This document shows positions 45,038 through 61,472 of a stretch of DNA of 64,000 nt, piece after piece; positions within the stretch are counted from its first letter, which is position 1, and every line of letters begins with the position of its first letter. Under the pieces are notes generated by a model that was not told the origin of the DNA, ran no database searches, and saw only the letters and a program-made list of their open reading frames with translations. Origin of the DNA: Ephemerocybe angulata (Eukaryota > Basidiomycota > Agaricomycetes > Agaricales > Psathyrellaceae); the NCBI GenBank assembly GCA_013368325.1, contig JAACJK010000112.1:372001-436000 (forward strand). Reading direction: 5' to 3'. A program made the position numbers and the translations under genes.

Positions 45038-48000
45038 GAGATCGCGCCGATTCATTGGAAGGACACCCTTTGCTTCCCTTTTGGCACCTCCACAGCCCCC
45101 GACTGGTCAACATCATAGATCTTGCATAGTCCCCGATCTCTCGGTCACTTTTCTCAACTCCTTTGGTTTTCCGCGCTAAACTTGTCCAGCTGATCCCTCC
45201 CCTTTCAGGATTCCTCCTCCCTGCAATATTTTCGCCCAGACGGTGCTTCAATTGTACGAGCGCCTGGCCTAGTTGTATCTGGCGCCTTTGTCTAATGTTT
45301 CCGTAACAAGGTTTTCCGGTCAAATTCGAGAGACTTAGACCCTGATCGATACCATTTCGGGAAGGCTAAAGCCCTCGGATTGGTGCCTTGAACAGCCACT
45401 CAGTGTGGATGTCCGCACTTTCAGGCCTACGTATCCGTAACCTTGGGATGGTGCCCTCCTAAATCTCCCGGTCAGTTCAATTCGGCTTTTTGAGGCGACG
45501 GTTGTTCGAGGCTCCGAGGTGTGTTTCTACCATCTGGCCACGCCCGCCTCCATTGGCATTCCATGGACAACGGATGTGGCGAAGAACATGTAACGCGAAA
45601 GAAGAACAACACTCTGAATTCCATGCCACGTACCGCGTTGCTTTGTCGTCGTCCTAGACACAGATCCCAGATCCACTCGGAAAGACTCACATAGACTCGA
45701 CTAGCGCTTACCCTGCCCTACCATGTCCACTGTCATCCCGAAGCTGTAGAATCTGTGAGAGGAAACACAAGGATATCGCCACCAGTTAGTCCAGTTTTCC
45801 CCGACATTACGTTACCCGAGCACAACCCCTTCTTCCAGTGTCCTTCTCTTGTCTGTCAAAAGCATGATTTCGCTCGTAAGTATCGCAATCAGGGGAGATA
45901 ATGAGAGAAAAAGCATTGCCTCGCCTGTCCGGGCGTCTACTCCTTTTTAGGACGCGGATCTTTCCTCGCATCCTATCTTGACACGGTCCCGGGTGTGTTT
46001 GGTTGCTACCGTGCAGTCATTTCTTGACATATTTATGACGATTTTGCACTAAGCACCCTCCCTGACCCTGGATGGTGTGCAAGGACACACAAGACGAGCT
46101 TCCAGGCGTTGACAGGCAAGACTGGAGTGTGACTCCGGATCCTGACGCCCATGTGGGACGTGTCCAACCGCGTTCTGGCCTGAGGCTCTGTCGCTCGGCC
46201 ATCTCGCCCGACCCGCCCGCTCTCCCCTTCGACCGGATTTTCCAACTTCCCTGCTCCCCAAACCGCTTTGAAAAATATGCGAACGTATCCATCTGACGCG
46301 TTACGACGTTAGAAGCAGTCAGGCTGAGAGTCTCCGTTCTCTACGCCTTTGACGAAGCTGCAGAAGACGATCATGGGCTTCGGAAAGCTTATGGCTGGCT
46401 CGGGCATCTGTGGGGATCTCGGAATCCACTTTCCTCCCCTCCATCCACTTCTGCGGGTCGCTCGAACCAGTGAATTACTTCTTCAGCAGTCATAGAGCGC
46501 AGTTCCTGGAAGTTCTATGATAAGAAGCGGCTATGGGATCAAGGCAAACCTTCGCGGTGGCTCAGTGTCCAGGATCCCCACCGAGGTCGCCGAGCCACGC
46601 TTTTCTCGCCACAACGCGCTCGAGGGAGGCTATGAATCACGTTCATCCGCGCTCAATTACTCATTTGGTTTTCTCTATACTAAGTAACTATTCTATCTTC
46701 GAGATTATCGGAGACGCTATATGGTTTCATTGAATCTTTGCAAGTGTGATAACGGCGACTATTGTGGAAGATCGGGACATGGTGATTTGCATCGCAACTA
46801 GGAGGCCTCGTGTGTGTTTCCATGGACAAAATAGGTCACACTTTCTAGATATGAGTCGGAGGGGAAACTCTTTCGCGTTTCTCTCTAGCAGGTGTCAGTG
46901 TATCCCTCCTCAGATAACGGAGAACACGGTGTGACTGAGTGTGCTTCGAGATCAAGGTTAGCTGATGAACTGATCCGGACCTTGATGACTCCGCCCGGAC
47001 CATTGAAATCCTTGCGCAAATTAGCTGGAGATGTACAGCTTAATCTCCAAAGATCAAGTGGGCCGCCAAGTCCAATGTCCTAGATTCAAGCCCACTCAGA
47101 CTTATCGGTCCTGGACCTCTCACAAGGGGTATCTATGGAGGCACCCTAGAGTACCGATCGTACAATGATCGCGATGGCTCCGGCGTTCAAACTCCCAATC
47201 TGCCATTGCAGCCGACACTGGGCGCTCAGTTGGCGCTCAGTGCGTTGAACACGGTGGGCGCAGAAGACGAATATTTCACCATGAGGACCTCAGTCGCGAA
47301 GCCAAGATGATTAACCCATCTGCCAGGTATGCATGTCCTCGGAGAGTCACTCCTGTAACCGTTACCTCGAAAAATCACATCCACACACCGCATGGAAGCG
47401 TCCTGCCGTGGTCCGCGAACCGTTACTGCAAGGGATGGAATGTTGGAGCACGCGGCGCATTTTCCCGACAATAAATGACCTATTGAATTGGCCTGGCTGA
47501 GGAGTTTAAGGACCGTGTTCCGATATGGGGGAGCTTGGTTCTATTGAGTGTAGGGATAACGAAATCGACGAATACAGTACCTGGAATGCAAATAAAACGT
47601 GGCGAAAGGGGGCATGGTCCTCCCAGCAGGCGATCGGCGGTGGGATCGAGCGATTAGATGGTCGCAAAGTTTACCCAGACGCCTTACCTTGGGCATCACA
47701 GGATCGGGTGGTACCTTTGTCCATGCTCCATAGTTTCAGGAGAACCACAAGATGTTACGAGACAGGCTTTCTAGGGATCGCGGAGTGGCCACGACAGGTC
47801 ACATTGCACCTTAACTAGATCAGCTCCGTTCATTGAGACCGATACAGCAGACGCCATGGAGTGACCAGATATGTTTTTTTCTGACCTTGGTATTATTCTC
47901 CCCTTCAAGGAGAGACTTTGAGACAGATAGTCTGTAGATGTGGTCGTAGAGAGGAGGCAGGTCGTCCTCGATCGCCCTGGAGGCGCCTTGGCCATTCTAG

Positions 48001-48083
48001 GCATGTGTTTTGAAACTCCGCCAGCGTTGCCGAGAGTGTTTGGACGCTGGTTCGTCGGATGTGGTGCATCAAGAACACCGTCT
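45038..48083. other. Gene-poor 3 kb stretch
   Basis: The longest gap between supported genes in the window. Several ORFs of 60-97 codons exist on both strands, but they overlap one another, lack recognisable motifs and cannot be spliced into longer frames. No tRNA or rRNA hallmarks are seen. A 10-bp tandem duplication GGCGCTCAGT occurs near 47220-47240. The right end presumably holds the promoter and 5' UTR of the KDM4 gene. Confidence 0.5.
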
Positions 48084-48104
48084 CGACGACGACGACGACG
48101 ACGA
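48084..48104 (+). repeat. (CGA)7 trinucleotide run in the 5' region of the KDM4 gene
   Basis: Seven CGA units about 130-150 bp before the ATG at 48235. A plus frame through it is open but encodes nothing recognisable. Confidence 0.8.
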
Positions 48105-48165
48105 CCAAGGACCCCCGCCGACGCTGCACTGAACCCATTGCAAGACGCTGGAGCGGTAACCCTGA

Positions 48166-52479
<4,314 letters not shown>

Positions 52480-53063
52480 CGGTCAAGGGAGAGTTAGGTT
52501 CTTGGTGGTTGGTGGCTTTTATTCTTATTGATTTTCTATTGCTTCGCCAAGTTTTATATGGTCTAAACTACTAGCTTCTGTCGACTCTCTTGCTTGTTGT
52601 TTGTTGGTCCAGCATCGTCCTTGCATCGTCGCTCCGTTTTCTTATTGTACTCCTTCCGTTCTTATTTACACACGCTTATCATCGTCATCGTCTTTTGGCT
52701 CTCGTGTACTGTACCAGTAGCTTTCCAGCAGCGACTCTGCTGCTCCGTTTTATCGTCGCAATTAGGGCATCCAATGAATGACTCATGGCCATTCTGTTGC
52801 TTCATGAATCAGTCAAGGCGCAAGGTCAGGTCGTGCACGGCAGTCAATGTCTATGTAGGACATTGAGGGACAAGAGGATCACCCTAGGCACGTTGGAGAC
52901 TTCCACTAGCGCCCTTGAATCTTCAAGCTTCAAGATTAAAAGTGCATAAGTAATGTACGTAGCATGTATCCCTTCATACGACAACGACGAAGGATAATCA
53001 ATAAGATCCAAAAGAAAGCAACATAGGAAAGCTAAACAACGAAAAACCATTCCATCCCAACAT
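52480..53063. other. Shared 3' region of convergent KDM4-type and NBS1 genes
   Basis: T-rich sequence after the demethylase stop (52480-52750) looks like a 3' UTR. No gene seen. Confidence 0.6.
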
Positions 53064-56000
53064 TCAAAATCCTTTAAAGACACCCTCATCAGAGTCATCC
53101 TCATCCGAGTACCGCCTCACAGGCTTCCTCGCTGGCTTAGCCGGAGCAGCCTTCCGCGCGGAAGCCCTAGACCCCGTCGACCTCAACGTATGACTACCCT
53201 GCTCATCCTCCTCATCAGAACCGAAAGGATTGATATCTTCATCGTCGTCCTCATCAGGTAAAAATAGCTGAGATCGCTCTCCCCCGTCGTCATCGTCATC
53301 CTCGTCCTCTTCGATAATAGTGGAACGTTTGGATTTCTGCGACGACGCTTTGCGTTGGGAAGTGGCCCTCTGAGAAGGGCCGGAAGACCCAGCTCGTGAA
53401 GGCGCCTTGCGCGAGCGCGCAGTCTTCGGGGCGGGCTCGTCGTCGTCGTCCGAGTCTGAGTTTGGAGGGGCGGCGCTGGCAGCTCGCTTCCCGGTAGCCC
53501 TGAGCTTTGGTTTCGCGATTTTTGTCTTGAAGTCATCTTGGTCTTCTTCGTCTCTCCAGTACGCTGAAGGGAAGAAAGAAATGGTGTCAGAGGACGGTAC
53601 AGGACTGCACAGCATATTGAACTTACAACCACCCGACATTTCTTCATTGACAACAAACAAATCAACCTTCGTCCTCTCGGACCTCAAATCCTTCTAAACG
53701 AAACTCAGCAACCCACAACCAAAAAGACAAGCAACCTCCAAAAACTCACCTTCTTAAACTTCTTAAAGTTCGGCTTCCCCTGCCACTCCGGGTTCGCGTT
53801 CTCCCTCTCCCTTCCAGCATTCCCATTCCGCTCCTTAAACACCGGCATCTCCAAGATCGTCATAAAGTTCCCCCTCAACCCCGTATCGTCCCCAAACTCC
53901 GCCAAGACAGCCCACTCCTCCTCCGGCTCCGGCCCCTCATCCAACACAGGCTTGCTGATCTTGAGATCATTAAACTCCCTATCGAAATTATCCTCTTTCT
54001 TCTTCCCGCGCTTCGTGGAGGCGAGCGCTTTAAGGAACGCACTGTCCTTGTCGGGTTTCTTTTCCTCTGCGCCCGTTTTGCCCTTAGTCTTCGACTTGCC
54101 CTTCTCCTTATCCTTCGAGGCAGAAGTCGAGGCTTCGGGAGCCAGAGTAGGAGCCTTACTCGTCCCGCGCTGCGGGGGCACACTCTTCTCCACCTGATCC
54201 ACCTCCGTAGCCCTCCTTTTCGCAGGAGGCCTCGAAACCAAATGGCTCCCCTCCTCCCCCTCCTCTCCCATCTCCACATCCCCATCCTCATCCCGCAACC
54301 TCCTCTTCAAATTCTTCAGCACCGCCGCTCCCGCCTTCGCCGCCGGACTAGTAGTGGTAGCAGGCGCAGGCACACTCTCCTCCTCCTCTTCCTCTCTCAA
54401 AGCCGCAAGCGTCGCCAACGCATTCGCCCTATACGCCCCCGCCCGACCCTGCGTCGTCTCACTTTGCGTCTGCGTCTGGGACGCCGGCACCATGCTCATG
54501 CTGTCCATCTGCGACATCCCAGACGCCATCGCCGGCGTCTCAGGCCCAAATGGATCTGAATCCACCGCCTGGGACGATCCCGCGGCCATGAGGAGGTTCT
54601 CGGGATCACTCGCCTCGAAGAGCGCCTTGAACTTCTTCAACGGAGGCTCGACGAACGTATCCCCAATCTCGAAGGTCGATTCCAGCGCGGACTCCCGGCT
54701 GGGCTCGGTGGAGCGCAGTCTGCGCTTCAGGCGCGTTGGTCGGGGGGTGGGTGCCTGCATCAGATAGAGTGCCTTTCGGTGAGCTTCGAAAGAACCAGCA
54801 GTGGATAGGCAAATGGGTGCTTACAACGGGTGCAACGGGGGCTGGGGTATCGACATCCGGAACTCCAAAGTCCAAGTCTGAGATACCGTCTAAAATGGAC
54901 GACGGGTCGTCCAGCCCAGTTACCATATCATCCGGGGCATTCCTCCTGGAAACAGTCTTCAAGACCCCAAATTTGTCAGAACATTATAGATAGAATTGGC
55001 AGAAAATGCGACCTACCCGTCTTCGGAGGCCACCAGCTGTAGGCTGAGAGGTCTCTTCTGGCGTTACATCTGGGGCGGCGGAGGCTTCACGGGATGCTGC
55101 TGCGCGTCTCCGGAGCAGGCGCCTAGGGCGGGGCGAAGGGGGTGGCGAAGGGCGCTTTTCCTCAACCTCAATGGATGATGATGATTCCTCCGGCAATACT
55201 TTTGATGTTCCACCTGTTCGCACTGTGTAAGGATTCGAGGCCTTGTTAAAGAGACGATGGCTCACCTTCAGAGTCGAGTTTGGTGGTATTGGCGTCCAGG
55301 ACCGTCTGAACCAGGGTGTCCGCCGAGTTGAACGAAAGGCCAAAGCTACAACCGAAATCAGCGACCCAGACCCAGAAAAGAGATCCAAGGAGTATACACG
55401 CACCTCTTAGCTTCTTGCACAAGCTCTTGCAACGCCTCCTTCCCAACAGCCGCTTCAAGCGCCCTTTCCTCTCCCACCAGTACCAATTTCTTCCCCTCCT
55501 TCGCCTTGCCCCTCGAAACAGCCCTCCGAAACTTGTCAACACCAGACCCAACCTCAAAGCTCTCCACCAGCCCATCGCCCCTCTCCAACATCTGCCGAAC
55601 GTCCAGCGGCACGCCCCGCGCCTTTTCGCCTACATACAGGAAGCGGTAATCATGGAATATGTGCAGTCGCCCTTCGTTGGGTTCCCAGATGCCGTAGGCC
55701 CTCCATTCTTCCTTGAGGTTTGCGCCTGGCACTGGGCGATATTTCGTGACGAGGGGCAGCGAGAAGGTGGCTTCCAGGGCAGGGGCAAGGCGGATTACTT
55801 CGTGCAACCATTCGGGTTTTACGAGGTGCGCTGAGGAGATGAGCGCTGCTGCCATGCTTGGTGTTGCAGAGAGCTCCGGGGTAAGATAGTGCGTTACTTC
55901 CGGAGATGACTGAGGTACGAGGTTGATACCTAGAACGCGGTAAGCCACGCATAGCGTCAGTTAGTAGGTTGCACCACGTACCAATCGCAGTGCACTCAGC

Positions 56001-56558
56001 AACAAGGTCTGCATCTTTGGCGAGGTCTTCCGAGTAGCAACAGACTCTCCGCCACTCCACCCTGAATGTATCAATGAGAATGGCACCCAAAATGAAACCA
56101 AATGCGACATACTTGACGTCGAATCCTCCGCTTAATACCGTCACCAAATCCCCATCTTTGAGTGACGCTTCGTCTCCTATACTGAAATGGTTCTCCGCTT
56201 TCCCCCTCTTAATTCTCCACTGCTTCTTGCGGCCATGGAACCTAAGGCTAGGGACGGAGTTCGGGTCGGACTGTGTCCTCTGTCAACGATACAGGCGGGG
56301 AGAAACAAGCGGAGGATACGAACGGCATCGAATGTTCCAACATGGAAAGACCCATGGTTCCCAGATATCTTCTTATTGTTGATAATCAAGGGTGTTCCCT
56401 TCCTCCCCAGATTATGCTCCGTATTCGTTCGAAGTAGTTTCGTTTCTGTCGCAAATTATCAGCATCAAATCCTCACTATGGCATGGTACCACTTGGTTGT
56501 GCTTACTTGGTGTGAATGCACCCTCCTCCCCGTCGAACGGTCCAGTTATCAGCCACAT
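53064..56558 (-). CDS. NBS1: Nbs1 (nibrin) subunit of the Mre11-Rad50-Nbs1 complex
   Basis: DNA double-strand break sensor in the nucleus. Exon 1 starts MWLITGPFDGEEGAFTP (56558), the Nbs1 hallmark N-terminus. The FHA domain follows: TEHNLGRKGTPLIINNKKIS then GNHGSFHVG. BRCT-like segments come next, with VEWRRVCCYSEDLAKDADLV, LTPELSATPSMAAALISSAH, LVKPEWLHEVIRL and GKKLVLVGEER. A long disordered region ends in NPEWQGKPNFKKFKK, the Mre11-binding motif, then AYWRDEEDQDDF. The C-terminus is acidic with Phe (YSDEDDSDEGVFKGF), the place and style of the Tel1/ATM-binding motif. About ten exons, roughly 900-950 aa, with exon borders in the middle (55000-55400) approximate. Convergent with the demethylase gene. 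Confidence 0.87.
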
Positions 56559-57024
56559 ATTTGCTTCAAATGACACTCGGGGGCGATAGCATTAGTCCAA
56601 GACGAAGGACTGAGCGCGCGTCGTCAGAGTTCGGAATCAAGACGCGACGAGTCACAGGCCACTCAATTCACGCGGACGCGTTGAACCTGACACCCCCGGA
56701 TCCCCATTCGGGAGCCGAACAATGCCCTCAAAAATAAGCGCCGAATTCAATATTTCATGTCCCTGTCTCAGACCCCGCCAGCTTGCTTCCAACCTCCATT
56801 ATGCTGACCACCAGCATCAACTACTATGTTTCTGGCTTGGCCTCGACTTACCAAGATAGCCAAAATAAGGTCAAGATACCTTCCAACAGGAGCATAGAGC
56901 TCCTCAAGCTTGTATGAATGAGCAAATCACAGCGGCGATTGAGTTGGAAGATTCACAATATTAGACATTGGATAACGACTATGATTGTATCAAACGTCCG
57001 TATGTCGTACTACGCAGCCTTGCC
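56559..57024. other. Nbs1 promoter / YPP1 3' flank
   Basis: No supported gene in this 466-bp stretch. Confidence 0.55.
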
Positions 57025-60000
57025 CTATATACACAGCCCAATAGCAGCCCCAATCTCCCGTATTCCTCTCCCTTCTGCTAATCTCAGCGCCGTCCCCAGG
57101 GCCTCGCTCTCCCTTTCCGCCCGTCCCTGGAGTCTATACGCCGTAGCCAGATAATACCACACCTCCGGCACATCCCACCCCCGTCCTTTAGATGACTGTG
57201 TGAGTAAGCCGCACGCCAGGTCCACATCTGACTGAGCAGGCTTTGATCTATCCACCGTTTCCTCCCCGGCCTTCAAGTCATCTTTATCGGCCGCCGCACT
57301 ACCACTCTGCCCAGCAATGTTGTCCTCTGTGGTTGCCGAAGAGCTGGAGGTCGTGTATCCAGCAGAAGAGGTGCTGTCTAAGCGGGGCGTGAGGTAAAGA
57401 CGAGTCAAGTGCACGGTGGCAGGAACGTTGTCCGGATCGATGAACAGTGCCTTCTGAAGCGTCGATATCGCATGCTGATGGTGCCCCAGAGCACTATAGT
57501 AGAGTGCAAGCTGTTCCACGTTAGCCTACCTATCCAACTTGAGTATGAAGAAATCGAAAACATACCTGGACCCAGACATTGGGGTTGCCCTCGTCCCTTG
57601 CCTCTCCCTCCTGTATTGCGCCCTTTGCCTGGTCGATCTTCGACAATCTCCGGAAAGTAGCAGCGCTCATCAACCAAAGGTCACTGATGAGCCTGTTCTC
57701 CCGCACAAATCGCGAGTTCGCGACCGTAACAGAGTTCGCAGACTGAGGCACTGGAGACGGAGCTGGCGGTGGTGTGGGCGATTCTCTTGGAGACCCGGCT
57801 TCAGAATGCATGACAGACGATATTCGGCGCCGTGAGTGGATGGAAGATGCTTGATACGAAGTCTGTTGCAGCACTGCATGGAAGTCTGGAGTATGCATGT
57901 TAAAAGTCGATCCTTGAGGGAGGCCAATTCTCAAAGCTCACCCGGTGTACTGTTCGACCTCCTCAGACTCCCAGGCCTTGTAACCCCATGTCCAATCTTC
58001 CGCCCCACAGCACTGATCCTCATATGACCCTTCTGCACCCTACTCTTCAGCATCTGCTGAACCTTCTTCGACTTGTCAATTAAACCATCCTTGTCCTTAT
58101 CCTTCTCCGTCCGCTCCAGCGAAGCCGACCTTCGACTCCTCCCCTGCCCCTGTGAAGGGTGCCCCTGCCCAATCGACCTCTTCTCACTTCCCGCATACGA
58201 TCTAATACTCCGCCTATCGTCCACAGCTCGAGGGACAGACTCTCCATCTGGCGTCGCAAGGGAAATCGTAATCGGCGGTGGCGCAGGCTCCGCACCCTCC
58301 GTCGAAGCCGACGACGACACACTTGGCTCCTGCACCTCTCCCCCATGCCTAATACCCCCCTGCGCACGCCTCGACTCCGTCGCCCTCACCTCCGCCAACG
58401 CATTCACCGAGATCGAGCTCACATTCCCCGTGCTCACATCCAACGACCGCCTCCCATTCCCATTCCCAAGGCCCTGCGTCTGGTCCGACGGACCCCCCGA
58501 ACTAGGCGGACCAAGCCCCTTCTTCTCCGCAACCCAGCTAAACACCTCCAACCACCCCTCCTCCGCGCCCTCCGGACCCTGCCTAACTTCCACCAGCGCC
58601 ATCTGCGTCATCCTCAGCTCCAAGCCCCATTCAAACAGCTCCTGCTTCGACGGCGTAACCTCATCCAAAATATTCCGCAGCAGATCCCCAGACGGTGGGA
58701 CGAACGTCGCATCCCGAGGAACGACACTCGCGTTCAAGGCGCCAATATGGTCGATATGGTCAGCATGCGCGGTCCTAGGCGTGATTGTCTCCGATGTAAA
58801 CGTGCGCGTTAGACCCCCAGCGACAACATCATCCCCGTGCCCAGACCCGCTAAAGGAAATACTGAGCGCGAAACTCTCGCCTCTCGTCCTCCTTCTAGCC
58901 CGAATCGATCCTTGCGCGTTCCCATCCAGCGTAATCGTCGTCGTCTCCGCGTCACCCGCTCCCCCGCTGACCTGTTCGGGCCGTGTGATCCCCTCATCTG
59001 GTTTCGCATCTAGTTCGCTGGGTTCGTCGACAAGCGCTTCAGAACCAGAAAAGAGGTCTAGTTCAGCACCATGTGCGAGAATGGTTTCAGCTTCATGCCA
59101 CTTTTCCACAGCGGTGAGAAGGAGCCCCAGGAGATGCCAATACCGGAGGTCCCGAGAGCATCCCTCAACCGCCGACCCTGCATGTTGGATACCTTGGTTG
59201 AGATCTTGATGCGGAGAATCGCGAGCATACGACAGAGCCAGGTGGAAGTGTGCGGCCGGTGTTGGATAGATAGAGATAGAGTCCAGAAGATAGCTATGAG
59301 CAGACTCAAGAAGACCAGGGCGCGTGTGCCGATCTTGACCTAAAACCCTTATTAACTCATGTACGCACAAATAGGACAATTGAAATACCTTTCAAAGCCA
59401 ATATGCTATCAGCAATACCCTCTGCAAGTGCCACCTCCGCCTTCAACCTCCGGCAGAACGTCTCAGTCTCCGGGTCCGAGGTCTCCACAAACTTCATCCT
59501 CTCCTTCGCCTTGCCCATCAAGCTCTTCGCCTCCTTCACATCCTCCAAATCATGCGGACCAGCGGTAAACGACGACGACGCCGACGCGACCTTACACAGC
59601 ATCCTCGCGCCAAACACCAGCGTCTCCACCCAATGCACATCAGTATCCGTGTCTTCAAGGTATCCCTCATGTTCGGCGTTAGTCGCACTGTCGTTCTCCT
59701 CCGGATCCACGCTCTCTCCAGCACCCTGCTTACTCGCAATCCAGGCTTTCGAGACAACCTGCACATACAGGCGAAGGGACCGCTTGGCCAAGTTGGGATC
59801 GCCGGAGAGGTACAAGAGGCGGATCATATGTCGCAGGACGCGCGAGGAGTTAAACGTCAACCGCGTCGCCCACCAGAGGACATCCAAGACCCATCCCGCG
59901 TGCTCGCCCACCGCCCCGCTAGCCTCCCACACCGACACACAAACATCCACGAATTCTTCAACCTTAACATTCCGCTCGCCAGCCTTGGGGAAGCTCGTGC

Positions 60001-61432
60001 TCACATTCAAGATTGCCCGATAATCCTGCACAACGGATCGCGCCGTCTGCATCCACAACGGCTTCTCCGGGGACGCCTGCTGCCCCTTCGGTATCCCGTG
60101 TCGCAGCACCAATGCACGGAGGTAGATGGAGGATATCGTCGAGCGATGCTCGGTGCGGAAGTTCGGGGGCCAGCTCGCACTGCACACAGTGTACTTCTCC
60201 AACCACATCCAGAGTGAGTGCTCCTCGTCTGTGTCGTCCTCGGAGCTCTGGGCATTGGACGTCCGGGAACTGAGGCAGATGGCGCGCCAGAGTAAACGCT
60301 CGACCCATCTCCAGAGTTCGCGCAGTTGGATGAAGGGGGTATAGTCAAGCTTTCCGGAGGGTAGTCGTGCGGGAGTGGATATGAGGGAAGCGAAATCGGC
60401 GGATTGGAGGACGCGGAAGGCGGGTATAGCTGCGTGATACGCCCGTAGGGCTTTGGTGGGAGATTGGGGTTCGATTCGTTCATGGCTCATACCTGTAGAG
60501 GGTGGAGTAAGTACCGGTATAAGCAAGATCGCAGGAGGTCAAATGGGGTGTTAGAATGTGAAGCTATCGCGTTGCGTGAAGGGATGCAACCCTGAAGGTT
60601 ACATGTCCAGTGCACTCCTCATCGGCCCTTACAAACACGTAGATTGGATGCTCAGAACCCCCCTCCACCGAAAATGAATCGAACAAGAACACCCGTTCCC
60701 GCCATCGACATGCCGCAAACTCGAGTGACGTACCTTGGAGGCATAGACTCCTGAAGGTCTCTGTAAGTGCCCATGCGCGTCCGTCTTGAATCTCTGCCGC
60801 AGATGAGTCGATGAAGGACGAGAATCCGGTCACCGACGACGATGCCGAAGGTGCTCTGGAAGCTCCCGGTATTGTGAGCAAAGTGCTCGTGGTTGACCTC
60901 GATGTGCCTGGGATGAACTGTTGGATCTGGGAGAAGTCGGGGATTTGTGCCAGGTGTTGGAGACAGTCGGATGGTCGGTCAAGTGCGTAAGCGTAGTATG
61001 CAAGTGTAAAGTTTACGCTCTACGAAAGAAGTTATAGGATAGAAAACGCGACGATGGAGCTCCAATACACACATCTGAGTTCGCGCTTTGGAGCGCCTTG
61101 ACGGCCTCATACCCCGCTGTCGCCTCCTCTACCCGCTCCGAGGGCAATATACACTCGTGCCCCAGCTCCAAACTAAAGTCGCGAACGTCGCCGTAGTCTT
61201 CATCCTCATTCAGTGCGTGGGTCGCGAGCAGCAAGGCCAGGCCATAGTTCTGACTGGCCAGCTCCGATACGTCATTGAACCCCTTGCAATGCTTGTTGAA
61301 CTTTCGGAATAGTTCTGACCAGGACAGGGGAGCGCCCTGGGGCGTTTTAGCGGGAAATTGAGCGAGCCACTGTCCGGCAGTGAGGGCAGCGCGGAGCTGT
61401 GACCAGTAATGCCGTTCTTTGGCGCTCGACAT
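57025..61432 (-). CDS. YPP1: Ypp1/TTC7-type TPR protein (PI4-kinase complex scaffold)
   Basis: By family, a scaffold that brings phosphatidylinositol 4-kinase Stt4 to the plasma membrane. About six exons: near 61432-61075, 61020-60735, 60487-59395, 59340-57945, 57886-57562, 57511-57025, roughly 1,300 aa. Start MSSAKERHYWSQLRAALTAG. The helical repeats contain ELASQNYGLALLLATHALNE, TLAYYAYALDRPSDCLQHLA, SPTKALRAYHAAIPAFRVLQ and RVLRHMIRLLYLSGDPNLAK. Further on are AHFHLALSYARDSPHQDLNQ, DLRYWHLLGLLLTAVEKWHE, and C-terminal TPRs (LALYYSALGHHQHAISTLQK; VWYYLATAYRLQGRAERESE). Two long Ser/Pro/Gly-rich disordered stretches (about 58100-58950 and 57200-57400) interrupt the repeats. The family call rests on the TPR layout and the C-terminal block, so a different large TPR protein is possible. 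Head-to-head with DPH2 with only 40 bp between start codons. Confidence 0.72.
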
Positions 61433-61472
61433 GAGAGCAGGGAGCGGAGTTCGTCCTCATCACAAAACCCCC

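Noticed and set aside
46017..46292. Overlapping minus ORFs near 46.1-46.3 kb
   Set aside because: Several frames are open at once over the same bases, which indicates chance openness, not coding sequence.
47525..47818. 97-codon plus ORF as a gene
   Set aside because: Isolated, no motif, no splice partners, composition like the surrounding non-coding sequence.
58073..59209. 378-codon plus ORF antisense to YPP1
   Set aside because: Ser/Pro-rich mirror of the disordered part of YPP1, with no start context, motif or splicing signal.
60007..60483. Pro/Ser-rich minus ORF inside the YPP1 region
   Set aside because: Shadow frame of the YPP1 exon at 59395-60487.
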